A DNA stretch of 64,000 bases from Pogonophryne albipinna. Its lineage: Eukaryota > Chordata > Actinopteri > Perciformes > Artedidraconidae. Where the stretch lies: positions 6,970,451 to 7,034,450 of the forward strand of contig CM053253.1 in NCBI GenBank assembly GCA_028583405.1, in the 5' to 3' direction. Within the stretch, counting starts at the first letter, position 1, and each line of letters opens with the position of its first letter. The notes beneath the pieces were generated by a model. The model had not been told where the DNA came from and did no database searches. It worked only from the letters and a program-made list of their open reading frames with translations. Position numbers and translations under genes: made by a program. Of the stretch, positions 37,101 through 48,202 are shown one piece after another.

Positions 37101-40100
37101 CTGCCGCAGCGCAACACAGAACGTGCGCGAAACTGAGGCTCCGTGGTAAACTGTGGTAACATGAAGAGCCGTTTGGGAGCCGAGTCAAATGATCCGGCTC
37201 ACTAACGTAAAGAGATAGTATCTATAAGGGACGGCTCAATTAAAAAAACGGTATAAGTGTACTTGTTTTGTAAAGTGTACATGTTTTGTTTGTCTAACTG
37301 GTGCGTGTGTTTGTGGTCTCCAGTCCATCCAGAGGAGACTGGAGGAGATCGAGGTGACCTTCAAGGAGTTGGAGGATAAAGGTGTCGTTCTGGAGCGAAC
37401 TCTGCGCGGAGAGGCTGGTGAGACCCTAACAGCAGGCCCCTTGTTTGGGGATTTCAAAGAAATGAATCTTACTTCTTTACGTAGAAGAACATTGATTTGA
37501 TATAAAAACAGTTAATGCTGGAAATGGATTCTGAGATTTGTATTTTGTGGTGAAATGTAAAATCTGTTCTGCTAAAAGACTGAAAAATACAAAAAGGAGC
37601 TACTGTTTCTTTTAAGCATTAAATTAAACTAGAGAGTCTGCACATGGTAAGTATACTTAGCCTCCAGACACAGAGGGTGTTTCTCAATGTCGAGGACGCT
37701 TCCTTTGTAGGACACGTCTTCCGAGTCACTTCCTTCAGAAGCGAGGCAAGAATCCTTCCTAGCCTCGGAAAACGAAGAATTGTGGAACAGGCTAACAGGT
37801 GTGCGTCATATGCGAGGCCCCGCCTTAAATGGAGCGCGTTTTCCGCCAAAGATTTGGAAATTGGTCCGTGCGCAAAGCATTGTGGGGATTTTAAGACCGC
37901 GGAGTCTACACATGTGCAGCCTCGAAATTTCTCGCTACGAAGGACGCCGGGCTCGGTAGAATTCCAAGGATCCTGGACATTGGAACAGTCCTTCGGCGGG
38001 ACTCGATGACGTAGCATCCTTGAAATAGTGGCTCTGGAGCATCCTTCCTTGACATTGAGAAACACCCAGAGAGAGTCACTTTAGCCTGAGGCTCCATTTT
38101 TTTCTTTAGACGATTACATGGACGTTGTGTCACATGTTGTGTCACAACTCTACATTCCTTAAAAAGCCGCCTCTCTTTATTTCCATGAACACATAGATAA
38201 CTAAACGCTGTGTTTTTCACCTCCAGGCAGCAACGGCTCTCCTGACATGATCGAGCATTGGATCCAACTCGTCCACGAGAAGAACTCGTTGGTGACTGAA
38301 GAGTCTGACCTCATGGTGGCGTGAGTGTTCAGCTCCTTAATTAAAAACACTGATGAGTCCATGGGCTGCTCTTTGTTGCACAGTAAAGGCCTGTGTAGAT
38401 ATGCTGGGATACCACAGCTATGGGTTTTTTTATTATCTTGGTTTGTCCATACATGTACTTTGCTAGAAATACAACGTTTATTTTTTTGACAAATGGTATA
38501 AGTAAAACAAAACAAAGAAAAATGCCTTATCGGTACCTTAAATCCGAAAGCAGGATTTTATTTTACGTGAATGAAAGGGAAAAGAAACATATAGCCTACT
38601 ACATCAATTAATAACAAAAATAACTATTACTTTGAAAATATATATATATATATATACATAAGGGCGATTCTAATAAAAGTGAAAACACTACACGTCACAG
38701 CTTTTTTGCAAAGTGACACAGTAGCCACACATGAAAACACTACGGTAAATTGAAAACCGATCATAAAAATGGACAAGTTACTGTTTGTTCTCACCTCTGT
38801 AGCGACCAATCTGCATAACAGTCAGTCTCTATTTGTAAAATGGCCTCATGACGAGCTGCAGCCAGCAGGACGCCCACATGACTCAGCCAATGTTTGTTTT
38901 CCTCTCAGGTCTCGGCAGCTGGAGCTGGAGGACAAGCAGAGCACGTTGGAGCTGGAGCTCAGGAAGTACATGGAGATGAATGGTGGGTATTTTGGGGTGA
39001 AAACATAAGCACATTTGTTGCAGAAGCTTCTTGAAAAGGCCTATTGATTTTGAAGAGAAGGGAGCAAGCCAACTTGGAAACAAGCGGCAGTTGTGTTTTT
39101 AGCCAAGGCTGATAATCATTGCATGTTTCTCCTCTAATGAGAACATCAATGCTTTGGCAATGTGGCTGTTAACCCAATCAGGGCTTTCTGTAATCAAGTG
39201 AATCGGCCCAAATGTAGGACGATATTTGTTTACAGAAATGATATCAGAAAACAGGGTTTGGTTAGTATTGGAGGACAAGACATAATGTATTCCTAACATC
39301 TAATATTCCTTTTGATGCCAGAGAGGACCCGATAAACAACAGATCTACTGAGAGTGTTGCATTATGGGTTGTTTGTAGCCTTCCAGTTGCTTAGTCTTTC
39401 GTCAACACTGTCTCTAAAATAATACAGACGTGTCCCTTAGCACATTGAAAACATTGTTAGTCATTGTATTTTGTTTTTCTGACTAAACTGGCTGGAAAGA
39501 TTTCCCAACTAAAGCTGATGCAGTCTTAGTTAGTGACATCAAGGGAGTAAAACCCAGTTTTCTGGGTTTTGAGTAACTATTACCTTTTTTTGTGAGCATA
39601 AGCAAGTGACACGGATAAATATCTTCTTTATATAGCGTTTAACCGGTGCTGTAGCTTCTCATGCATTCAGCTCTCTGTCCTCTGCTCCTCCCAGTGGCGA
39701 ACCGTCAGGGCCTTCAAGGTATTCAGAGAATACCCTGGAACACTCGGATAAAACAAACAAAAAATCGATTTAATTATATAAATAAAATGTAATAACATGT
39801 ATATAAAATGAATAAATGAGAATCGTATCTGTGTTGTTGATCTGTAATATTACAGTGTTACGTTGATTTGTTTGTCCTTCTCGGACCATGCACTACGCAT
39901 TTCAGTGGGTTTGTGTTAGAAAAGAAAGCAACCAATCAGATCTTGTTCTGGGTCTCTGGGTAGAATCTACTTCAACCAAGGTATTCTACATCCTTGATCG
40001 AATGCCCTGGCCGTTGCACTGAATGAGAGCGTACGTTTGGACTGACAGTTTGATCAACCAATCATATATTGATTTGTAGCCAATGGGCGTATTCTAGAAG

Positions 40101-41005
40101 GCCCGGTAGTTCACTGGCTCGAGACAGAGGATCTAGATCAGGGGTGTCAAACTCAAGGCCCGGGGGCCAAATCCGGCCCGTGACTTCATGTTCTGTGGCC
40201 CCACAAGAGCTTGCAAAGAATATAATCTGTTTATTATATGGTTACGTGCCGCTTTATAGCACGTTGCCAATAAACTATATGTCCCACAATGCATCTCAAA
40301 GTTGACTTTTTTTGTCAGAATTTGACTTTTTTTCTTCAAAATATGCCTCTTTTTTTTGTATTTGCATTTTTCTCAGAATTTCACTTTTTTTCTCAAAATG
40401 TCACTTTTTGGCTTTTCTTTTTAAATCATTTTGTGACATTCTCACTGAAAAGACTTGCAATTATTTGCCCTAGACTTCTTCCTTCAGACGTAGTTAATCA
40501 TGAAGTTATTACCCTATCCGAAAATAATGGTGTGTGTGTCTACAGAAGGTCCAGTTGTGATAGACACGGTTCGCCACTGGCTCCTCCACATGAATAAGGC
40601 TGGTTTAAGGAGATATTTGTTGCAACATGAAGTAGTTTAGACAAATACAAAACAACATAGATGTTGATGGATGCTGAAGAAATAAGGATTATGTTTGCAT
40701 CCGGTCTGCTAAAGAAGTAGCTGAAACTCACACACATGTTACATCTCTGTAGCTTCAACACTACAAACACAATTTGTTCACATTGTCATTGATACATTAT
40801 TTAATCTGTAGACAAGACGCCCGAGCAGCAGTCGGAGGAGGAGCGGGTCCTCCAACAGATGCTGGATGTGGTGGACATGAGGGACTCGCTGGTGTCCTTC
40901 CTGGAGGAGAAGAGGCTGACGGAGATCGGAGAGGAGCAGGAGGCCTTCTCCATCATGGAGGCCAAACGCCACTCCAAGGCAGGAGCTCAGGTCCACTGGG
41001 CGTAA
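18888..41005 (+). CDS. mical1: [F-actin]-monooxygenase MICAL1
   Basis: FAD/NADPH-dependent enzyme of the cytosol and cytoskeleton whose family oxidises actin methionines and disassembles F-actin downstream of plexin and Rab signals. Coding exons: 18888-19145, 20533-20740, 21377-21484, 21604-21699, 21876-22031, 22668-22768, 23032-23289, 24242-24357, 25215-25341, 26513-26591, 26798-26945, 28399-28589, 29615-29721, 29969-30025, 30112-30361, 31294-31361, 32274-32994, 34463-34560, 34644-34757, 37324-37417, 38227-38320, 38909-38982, 40812-41005. They total 3717 nt, 1238 residues. Domains: FMO 1-490 with GAGPCG at 91-96 and [14 protein letters not shown] around 390-403; CH about 505-610; LIM 708-765 (CYFC...[10 protein letters not shown]...YCQLH); a Pro/Ser-rich linker; an eight-Asp run; C-terminal bMERB-like coiled coils about 1065-1225. 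[16 protein letters not shown] and the domain order favour MICAL1 over MICAL2 and MICAL3. It is longer than human MICAL1 (1067), mainly in the linker. Confidence 0.93.
20213..20290 (-). repeat. LINE/SINE-type 3' tail fragment
   Basis: Contains 'tttcatttatatagcacact' and 'aaggtgcttcacaa', the reverse complement of a widespread fish retroposon tail. Similar fragments occur near 18150, 43828, 56140 and 62570. Family not determined. Confidence 0.5.
23290..24241 (+). other. mical1 intron, nothing notable
   Basis: An AT-rich intron of 952 bp between the exon ending GDCLVE and the one starting PFWPLGTG. A short CpG-richer patch lies at 24050-24085. No repeat or gene recognised. Confidence 0.4.
24358..25214 (+). 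other. mical1 intron, nothing notable
   Basis: An 857-bp AT-rich intron with the donor gtgggt. A short tandem duplication (tttgcatatattagtagtag twice) is visible near 24402-24446. Nothing else recognised. Confidence 0.4.
25365..25858 (+). mobile_element. hAT-like non-autonomous element, family B (copy 2)
   Basis: Ends are 'caggggtgtcaaactcaa' and 'ttgagtttgacacccctg', a near-perfect terminal inverted repeat. Flanking 8-mers ctctatgt and ctttatgt differ at one base, consistent with an aged hAT target duplication. Same orientation as copy 1 in src. It begins 23 bp after the mical1 splice donor at 25342. Confidence 0.85.
27185..28029 (+). mobile_element. Unclassified element with ~28-bp terminal inverted repeats
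   Basis: The left end 'gtgacccgctctatcgaagt' matches the reverse complement of the right end 'actgatttcgatggagcagg' closely over about 28 bp. Inside are two direct repeats around 'acaaagtcttggctttcaga' (about 27301 and 27522) followed by diverged copies. It lies in the mical1 intron that splits the CH domain. No transposase frame; family not recognised. Confidence 0.6.
28790..29420 (+). other. Exon-like or promoter-like segment in a mical1 intron
   Basis: This part of the intron is more GC-rich than its surroundings. It has a 92-codon open frame from 28869 (Met-Ala-Ala-Val start), a gcataaa box near 28974 and a tandem repeat of 'tgctcgccgtgtgtgtga' three times at 29180-29240. It could be an internal promoter, a repeat or nothing; no protein similarity was recognised. 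Confidence 0.2.
30370..30815 (+). repeat. Dispersed MITE-like repeat, family A (copy 2)
   Basis: Starts TTAAAGAGGACATATTGTGC and carries the family's 'cacctcttttcaccctctgt' block and paired ATTGG boxes. The right end is less clear (gggcccctttat). It is inserted in mical1 only 8 bp after the donor of the first LIM exon (donor at 30362). Confidence 0.65.
31023..31048 (+). repeat. Short retroposon 3' tail
   Basis: 'tggataaaagcgtcagttaa' is the 3' tail motif also seen, reversed, at about 45975-46025 and 56912-56942. It marks a truncated non-LTR or SINE insertion. Confidence 0.45.
33216..34217 (+). mobile_element. hAT-type MITE with perfect 8-bp target duplication
   Basis: 1002 bp with ends 'tagtgctgcg' and 'cgcagcacta' and exact flanking duplications GTCATATA (33208-33215 and 34218-34225). 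Subterminal regions are rich in short inverted motifs (ccggtac, gtccggacctgaacc). It lies in the mical1 intron after the large proline-rich exon. No open frame for a transposase. Confidence 0.88.
34883..35336 (+). repeat. DNA-transposon-like repeat, family C (copy 1)
   Basis: About 454 bp, starting 'cagggttcttacggtcatta' and ending 'gtgtatgaaccctg'; the outer 8 bp are inverted repeats. It is followed 378 bp later by a highly similar copy at 35714-36167 in the same orientation. No clear target duplication. In a mical1 intron. Confidence 0.7.
35714..36167 (+). repeat. DNA-transposon-like repeat, family C (copy 2)
   Basis: Same family and orientation as 34883-35336, with shared blocks such as 'aaaatggcatttaactg' and 'gctttagcgtgtagaagcta'. 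Small insertions and deletions distinguish the two copies, for example an extra 'ttatggaaaac' block here. Confidence 0.7.
37675..38067 (+). mobile_element. MITE with GGGTGTTTCTCAATGTC inverted ends
   Basis: 393 bp in a mical1 intron. The left end 'gggtgtttctcaatgtc' is the exact reverse complement of the right end 'gacattgagaaacaccc'. The target duplication is unclear (short aga-type repeats flank it). Overlapping open frames on both strands are by-products of its composition. Confidence 0.75.
39692..40579 (+). mobile_element. hAT-type MITE with perfect 8-bp target duplication
   Basis: 888 bp. The ends 'cagtggcgaaccgt' and 'acggttcgccactg' are exact inverted repeats, flanked by identical 8-mers GCTCCTCC (39684-39691 and 40580-40587). 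It contains a nested family B fragment from 40139. In the last mical1 intron, about 230 bp before the terminal exon. Confidence 0.9.
40139..40530 (-). mobile_element. Nested family B hAT fragment
   Basis: Begins with 'caggggtgtcaaactcaagg' and continues through sequence matching the reverse of 25505-25858 (for example 'aattatttgccctagacttc'). It is therefore opposite to copies 1 and 2 and lacks its far end. It lies wholly inside the MITE at 39692-40579, so it inserted later or was captured by it. Confidence 0.75.
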
Positions 41006-42015
41006 GGCAAACTCGGCATGAACCTCTTTGTGCCCTGCAGTAGATGCCCTCACATCTACTGTATGTGCTGCTTCGTGACTTTTCAAAGCCAAAGATGATT
41101 GTTGCGGTGGCAAGTGCCGCCTCTTTGTACGACTAGGATGAAAAAGGTGAGGCTTATGGGGCAGAGGAGTGAAGGGCAAAGCGGCCCCTAGAGGGAGACA
41201 TACGCCTGGGGATCTGAGGCTCTGAGATGACGCATCATACCTCTGTGGCTCAGCCCTACCTGATGAGTTAGTGGGGTCACAGCAGCAGCAGAAAAAGAAA
41301 ATGAACCGCTCATCTTCTGCTGCATCCATCACACAGAAAGTGATCCAAACAGAACCTGGGATCAGTTTGGTGCCAGAAACATGTGTAAAGCCAAGACTAA
41401 GCCATCACAAAACCACATTGGGGATCCAGGTAATGGAGCCTTAGATAAAGACCTTTAACAAAAGCACAGGATGGATGGAGTTTTTAAAAATACTTTGATG
41501 AATAAGTGCTACTGTTCACGATGACATCCTCTACGTTTAACTGTTTGTATACTGAATAAATTATATATGAAGATGGAGACAAAAAAAAGAGCTAGTTTAA
41601 AATATTAGAAGTAATAAATTCATGATTTCATTTTATCATCCAGAGTTGTGTTGTTCAACATGTCCTTTTCCCGATTGCACGTTGGATTTTAATCTCAGGG
41701 GTCGACGCTTCAGTCCTCTTGGGTCAGAGTTTGGTTTTCACCGGCGGCTGCTCTCAAACTGGTGGTTTATTATACAAACATGGGGGTTTTTAAGGCGAAT
41801 AAGAAACAGACTGAACAGCTGCTTCATGTATTTATAAACGCTACCTTTTATCATTTTGCAGGTGTTTCTATTCACGTGCTGGCAGAATAGCTGAGATCCA
41901 GACAAAGGCTGTTTTGTTGTTTGTGAAAAGAGCCGTATACGTTCATCGTTCTGCCGCCACCTGGACGGCCCTTCACATTATATCAAATAAAGATCATGCA
42001 CTTTGATGTTTCATG
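41006..42015 (+). other. mical1: mical1 3' untranslated region
   Basis: From the stop codon TAA (41003-41005) to about 20 bp after the second of two AATAAA signals (41555-41560 and 41986-41991). The distal signal is followed by T/G-rich DNA. Which one is used cannot be decided from sequence. Confidence 0.55.
41986..41991 (+). terminator. AATAAA poly(A) signal, distal mical1 candidate
   Basis: Within 'tcaaataaagatcatgcac', followed by 'ttgatgtttcatgtttttga'. A proximal alternative is at 41555-41560. Confidence 0.5.
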
Positions 42016-44049
42016 TTTTTGATAATGAGTGTGATGCTCGTCCAGTCCTCTTGGGGTGTTCGTTTGTTACTGGACAAATCGGCCTTTTTTTATATATCTG
42101 CAGCACCGTACTGTGGTTATATATAGTTTAAATGCTTGTGCTATTCTACCTGCTAACCTCCAGGGTGCACACTTGTCCCTCTCCATCAGTAATGCCCAAC
42201 CTTTTCCCTTTTACTGGACGCTTTTTTATTTTGTTGTTTATTTAAAAAGTTGCATGTACAAACAAATATCTAAAATTGCAACGACATTAAATACAAATAT
42301 ATATAAAATAGTAAATACAACATACGGCTAGGGCTTTTTGTGTACATTATCTTCAATTATGCTAAACAATTACAATGCATTTTTATTTTTCATTAAGGCC
42401 TTTATTGAAGTAAAGAAACTTATAAAAAGTACAAAGAATACAAATGTTATTAACTAAACAGTCATCTTAAAGGTCCCATGTCATGCTTTTCCGGTTAGTA
42501 CCCGTCCCCTTGTGTGTTATGAAGGTTTTTATGCGTGTATATTTATGTGTGCAGAGTCAAAACCCTCAAAGTACACCATGTAGCGAGTAAAACTCTAAAA
42601 CAGAAAATACCTCTCCAAAACGCCTCGTTGGAGATACGTCACTATCCATTTGATTCTTCCGGGAACATCATGATGTCATGTCGTCCCCGGAACGAAATGG
42701 ACCAATCGGTGGAGCCGTTACGTTACGTCCGCGGAGCCGTTACGTTAAGCCTCCGCTGATTGGTCCAAATTGACCAATCCACGGACTTCCTCACACACTC
42801 AGTGCATGCAGCTCTGCTGATTTCTCCTCCCTGGCTGCAGGCTGATAACAGACAGTTGGGATCGCGGCGAAATTCTCTCTGCAGACCCATTCTCACAGCG
42901 TTTATCAACCTTTCTCTTACTCAATATCAAGCCACACTTATTGTTTTTACTTCGGCTGTGACTTTGTGTGTGCTCAGGGTGAGTTTGGCTGTGTTTCGCT
43001 GTGTATCGCTAAACAAGGAAATCACACCTCCACGGAGCTCAGCGCGATTCACAACGTCCCGACCAATCGGAGCACACTGGGCTCACAGGGAGGGGGAGGG
43101 GGGGCCGTTTAGTGGAGAGAGTGAATACACATACTTTACAGAGATGCTGTTTGAGAAACCAATGTGAGTTTGGAAAATTGCACAGTATAAATATATTCTA
43201 GTAGAACTCAACAATGGAATTATGATCAGTGGAAATGGCCATGACATGACATCGTCTAAAGGCTTAACTGTCAGGTAGGTGTAGAGAAGTAGAAAGTACG
43301 ATTTTTTTTTTTTTTTTTTTTTTCTAGAAATATAGTAAGGCACAAGTTTAAAATAGCATTACAGCGCAATATTTCAATAAAAGTTATTCTATTGTATTGA
43401 AGTGCAGCACCTGAGCAAATGCAGTTAGCAACATGCCTCCACTGCAGTTTACACTGTGGCAATACTAATCTCTGTGTGACCCATATTACTATTATATTCT
43501 ACTGTAAATATTAAGAAGATATTATGATTTTAGGAAGCCTCTGTGGAGAATGAGCCCTACTTTGTTGTGTTATTAAATGACGCCTGAAGGTGAATAATTC
43601 CAGGAGATGTGTTGTGTGCAGTTATCACACACGGGTCACTAGTTTCATGCTAACATTAATCTCCGGTTATGTCAGCAGTGAACCGCTTCAGAACCAATTC
43701 AATCATCTTATGTAACTCTTTATAAACACCTCAAATTAACTCATTTTGGTTAGTGGATTTAAATCCTGATTCATTTTTGCCGAAATGTTTTTTAACAGCG
43801 TTAAATATGATGACTTAAATGTCTTCTTTCAAATCAAATCAAAGTTTATTTATAAAGCACATTTAAATGCTATTTTTGGTCGGGCCAAAGTGCTGTACAT
43901 GTAATAAATACTACAATCACTTAAAAACACATTACTACAATCACAATAAAAGACAATCAATTACAACAGATATATAGAAAACACAGGGAAAAGTCAGGAG
44001 TCGTGCTCCGCTCTGACTAAAAGGCCAGGGAGAAGAAGTGTGTTTTAAG

Positions 44050-44258
44050 CGTACATAAGATAAGATGGACTTTTATTAATCCCTGTGGGGAAATTGTTTC
44101 TCTGCATTTGACCCATCCTAGTGTTCGGAGCAGTGTGCTGCCATTTTGAACGGCGCCCGGGGAGCGGTGCCTTGCTCAGGGACACCTCGGTAGCACTTGG
44201 TCTTGCCGGGACTTGAACTGGTGACCTTCCCTATGGACTTCGCCACCACCGCCCAGAT
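44050..44258 (-). mobile_element. Truncated SINE copy
   Basis: On the minus strand it contains 'ggtcaccagttcaagtcccg' (B-box-like), 'ctgagcaaggcaccgctccc' and a 3' part 'ccccacagggattaataaaa'. Body motifs match the SINE at 793-1107. The tRNA-like A box end is incomplete. Confidence 0.5.
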
Positions 44259-44684
44259 TTAAAAAAAACCTAGGGTCTGGGCCGACCTCACATGGAGTGT
44301 TCCAGAGCCTTCTTTGACTCTTCTTCATGTGAGGGCGCTTCACTTTTACTTAGAAGTCTTTCTCCGTCACTCATTGCGTTATACAAGGCATTGAACAATG
44401 TCCTAATCCTGTTAGTGTAATCTCGTTGACTTTCATTTAGTCGCAATGGATCCTAAGAGCCTGATGCACTGTGTTTGTTCTGTTTCTCCTCTGAGGACCA
44501 TGGGCAGCTTGGTTTAACATCACTTATGTGACATACGAAGAAGAAGAAAGGTATTAATCCCTGGGACGGGGCAGTAAGGAGCAGAGGGGAAATAAGCACT
44601 TAGATCCTTTACTTAAGAGAAGGAGGTGTTCTGCAACTACTCCATTGCAAGTATAGTCTTTAATTAAGTAGAATGTTACCTAAT

Positions 44685-44850
44685 GAGAAGATATTATGTT
44701 CATCTGCAAGTTGATATTAGTATTTAGTGTTTCCATGCTTTAATGTTCAAAAAGCTCTTGTTTTTTTCTCATACTGCCTGTGCTGCAGCACCTCTTTCTT
44801 TTCACCCTCTGTCTGAAACCAGAGCCCCAAAAAGCATAATAGAGAGGTTT
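44685..44850 (+). repeat. Internally deleted family A copy
   Basis: Retains the left half (catgctttaatgttcaaaaa, cacctctttcttttcaccct, ctgaaaccagagcccc) joined directly to the right end (aaaaagcataatag). The central part with the ATTGG boxes is missing: a typical short MITE derivative. Confidence 0.6.
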
Positions 44851-45969
44851 TAAGTAGCATCTTAATGCAGGACTCTACTTGTAACCATGTGTTTGTAATG
44901 TTCCTTTAATGCTGCTCAAATGTTTCTCTAATTGCTTTTCTGTAATAACTGTGACTAAGCATCTTCATCATCATTCCTGGCGCTCTCGTTGTAGAAACTG
45001 CTGCCTCCTTCTTCAGGCCTGACGCTGGCTCTCTTCAAGGAAAACACTTCAACTCCTTCTGGTTATAAAATACCTGAAACTGAGAAATGAACATGACAAC
45101 CTCCTCGCCCAGTATCCATGACTACATGATGAGCAGGTTCAGCTATATTATTATTATGTCGCTGAACGGCACGGGCCTGAGCCTCAGGTATTCTGCATTT
45201 CATCAACACTGCAGCCTTTGATGGTGGATAGAATACTGACAGCATGTTTTCATTTGTCTAAAGGACATCACTGTCGCTGTTCCTTTTGATTAGAAATATG
45301 TGACGGTAATTATTCTGCAGGGCACAAACTGTGTCCATGTCCTTTGTCTGCAGTAAACAGGAGTGCAGAGGGCCAAATGTTACTCTGACCCTGTTCCTCC
45401 ATGTGAGGCAGGTCCCAGGTGAGGTGAGACGTGTGCAGATTAATAAATAATCCTGTTAAAGTTGCCTCTGAAGACTACTTGTACTGTAACATGATTAGAG
45501 CCTAATGCTGCGCTCATCCCAGTCTGTGGCCTCGGTGCACCGAAATGTGTAATGACATGTGAAAGCAACTTTACGCCACACCTTTATATTAGGGCAGGCT
45601 CTTTTGAAAAGGCTTTAAAGACAAAACAAATATTGACAGGTTGCCTACTTCTAATCATTTACATGTATTACTTTATTTGTATGAAGCCCAAAGTCCTAAA
45701 CAATGATTAAATTACAACACAAATAAATAAATAAAAACCTGTTATAAAAGCACAAATAAAATACATTTTAAATATAAAATAAATGTGAAAAAAAACAATA
45801 AAAGTTTGATTGAAAATAAATAAACATTTAAAGCTATATAGTTAATTGATAAGAGATTCATGTGATTTTTTGGGGGGTTTTCAGGTGATAATTATTGCAT
45901 CTAGATTACATTGACATGTAACTGAGTAGGTCTTCAATACTTGAATGTGATAAGGTATATTTGACCAAT

Positions 45970-46445
45970 GTTGACATTACATTGCATTTAGCTGACGCTT
46001 TTATCCAAAGCGACTTACAATAAGTCCATTCGACCAAGAAGATACAAACTTGAAGAAAACAGAATCATATAAGTACATCAGGTTTCATAGCCAAACATTT
46101 CAAGTGCTACTCAACTGGCTTTAGATAAGCCAGTCCTTTATTAGTATAAGTGCTTTGTTAGTAATTCTAGAAGTGGAGTCGAAAGAGATGAGTTTTTAGT
46201 CTCCCCCGGAAGATGTGCAGGCTTTCTGCTGTCCTGATTTCAATGGCGAGCTCATTCCACCATTTTGGAGCCAGGATAGCAAACCCACGTGTTTTTGCTG
46301 ATGGGAACTTGGGTCCCCCTCGCAGCGAGGGTGCAGCGAGCTGTTTGGCTGATGCAGAGCGGAGTGCACGCGCTGGGGTGTACAGTTTAACCATGTCCTG
46401 GATGTAGGAAGGGCCAGATCCATTCGCAAGTACCATTGTTTTGAA
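45970..46445 (-). mobile_element. 3' fragment of a non-LTR retrotransposon
   Basis: The minus strand encodes the C-terminal tail typical of fish LINE ORF2 proteins: 'ALRSASAKQLAAPSL' then 'FAILAPKWWNELAIEIR' and 'LKTHLFR' before a stop at 46167. Its 3' end is the 'ggataaaagcgtcagctaaa' tail near 45985-46010. The element is heavily 5'-truncated and is not a functional gene. The family (L2- or Rex-like) is a guess. Confidence 0.65.
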
Positions 46446-46915
46446 GTGGATTCTAGCAATTAATGTTGACAGTGGTGGAATGTTATGAAGTACATAATAA
46501 AATGTTGAGGAACTTGCACTTGTTATGCTACTTTAGACTGCGTGCTACTCCACTACATTTGTAAGGCATTACTTTTAAACTAAAAACTCAACCTTCACAT
46601 ATATGAAAGGTTAAAAAATCCAGAAGCAGTTTAGTAATTAAAATAATCTCCACATTTACCAGCTGTGTTGAACGCATTCATGCATCAATAATTATAATAT
46701 TAATTTCAGATTTATAATTCTGAAATGTGCAATTACTCTTACAGTACTCTTACTTTTGGTACTCAAGTATATTGATAAGCCAATACCTTTAATTTACTTA
46801 AGATTTTGAATGGTATTAAATATAAGTACTTCTTCCACCACTGGTTGACTATCAACCATCAATGCTGTGCTGAAAACCATAGGGCTGAAACGTGCAAAAC
46901 TCAAGTGCGTGTATC

Positions 46916-46927
46916 TGCGCATGCGCG
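46916..46927 (+). promoter_or_regulatory. NRF1-like palindrome, candidate camk1g promoter element
   Basis: TGCGCATGCGCG matches the NRF1 consensus (TGCGCATGCGCA) at 11 of 12 positions. It lies about 150 bp upstream of the putative first camk1g coding exon, in a locally CpG-richer stretch. Use is inferred. Confidence 0.4.
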
Positions 46928-47072
46928 TGCACATGTTGCTGTTATGAATGAATCTTGCCGTTTTGAAAGAAATATTGCTCATCTCTGCGCAACACGCTTT
47001 GTTTTCTGTATAAACCTGTGGCTGCTGCGCGGATCTCTGCAGCAGTGCGCCCCCCCCACCCTCCCCCTCTCC

Positions 47073-47202
47073 ATGGATGTAATCTCTGACTCCACAACAG
47101 GTAGCTCCTCTTGTGATGTCCCAGACTCAGTAATCCGTCCAGACCTCGCAGAGCATTTGGCAGGAGAGTCAGAGCGGAGCTCCTCCAGCGCAGAGTCACT
47201 GG
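47073..47202 (+). other. camk1g: Candidate upstream coding exon of camk1g
   Basis: An ATG at 47073 opens a frame of 43 codons (MDVISDSTTGSSSCDVPDS..., Ser- and acid-rich), ending at a consensus donor, g|gtaagt. Joined to the exon at 48984, the split codon becomes GAA and the frame runs through VPVEVCAE into MGRQEGEW, the usual CaMKI start. This would give a 52-residue N-terminal extension. Alternatively the exon is 5' UTR and translation starts at 49010. Confidence 0.5.
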
Positions 47203-47909
47203 GTAAGTCTCAAATCTGAATCTTTTTTGATTTTAAAGTAGACCTGGAAACAACTGTTGTTTGGTTTTAACAGCAGCTCGGAGTAAAGTAGTGCGCCAGT
47301 GTTGCCTTATTTGTATTCTGTTCTAGTTTTTCTCCTCTATAACATCCATCATGCATGAGTCCAAACTTGTGTTTTAAGGTGTTTTCGCTCAGGCGTGAGA
47401 GCTTGGTCTGAATTTCTGATCGTTTTTGCCGCAGAGTGATGTTTCCCCAGATCCTGCAGCCAATTTGCTGTTTCTGGTAGCGTTAGAGTAGAAAGGAGGT
47501 GCTGCAACCCACTGCCAATCACAGCAGCATTTCCTTGCATGTACATGGTGTTTGTGCGTCAGGGTGCAGAAAAAAAAAAACCGCGACTCGACTCTGGCTT
47601 GCACGGAAGAGAAAGGGACTGTATGGAGAGAACGTGGAGGAATTTTTGCGCAATTTCAAAACAACAACAATGCACTGAGATGTGCATCCCTGCTGCATGG
47701 TTTGACTGCAAATGAGCTTTGCATCGCTGCTTGTGCTGTTGAACATGTCTCTGCATGGCTGTGTCTGTGTGAGTGTGTGTTAGTGTGTGTGCATGTCGTG
47801 AGCTGCTCTGCTGAATAACAACACACTGCTGCTGTGAAGGAAATAATTACTGCGGGAGAGCCAGAGGTGCCAGACCTGTGTGTTGTGTGCGGAAACAGCA
47901 TACCCTCAG

Positions 47910-48202
<293 letters not shown>

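Larger units (their letters stand above)
42016..46900. other. mical1-camk1g intergenic region
   Basis: About 4.9 kb with no recognisable cellular gene. It is filled by a repeat at about 42468-43255 (starting aaaggtcccatgtcatgc), a retroposon tail at about 43828-43990, a SINE copy at 44050-44258, a deleted family A copy at 44685-44850 and a LINE fragment at about 45970-46445. The remainder is AT-rich. Confidence 0.6.

Noticed and set aside
36862..37230. CpG-rich block (ggggggcgtcttgccgtc, gaagagccgtttgggagccg) as a CpG island or promoter
   Set aside because: It lies in a mical1 intron with motifs typical of dispersed fish repeats and no exon or start-site context. Too weak to call.
40778..41332. 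184-codon open frame on the minus strand
   Set aside because: It is antisense to the last mical1 exon and its 3' UTR, a shadow of codon bias on the coding strand.
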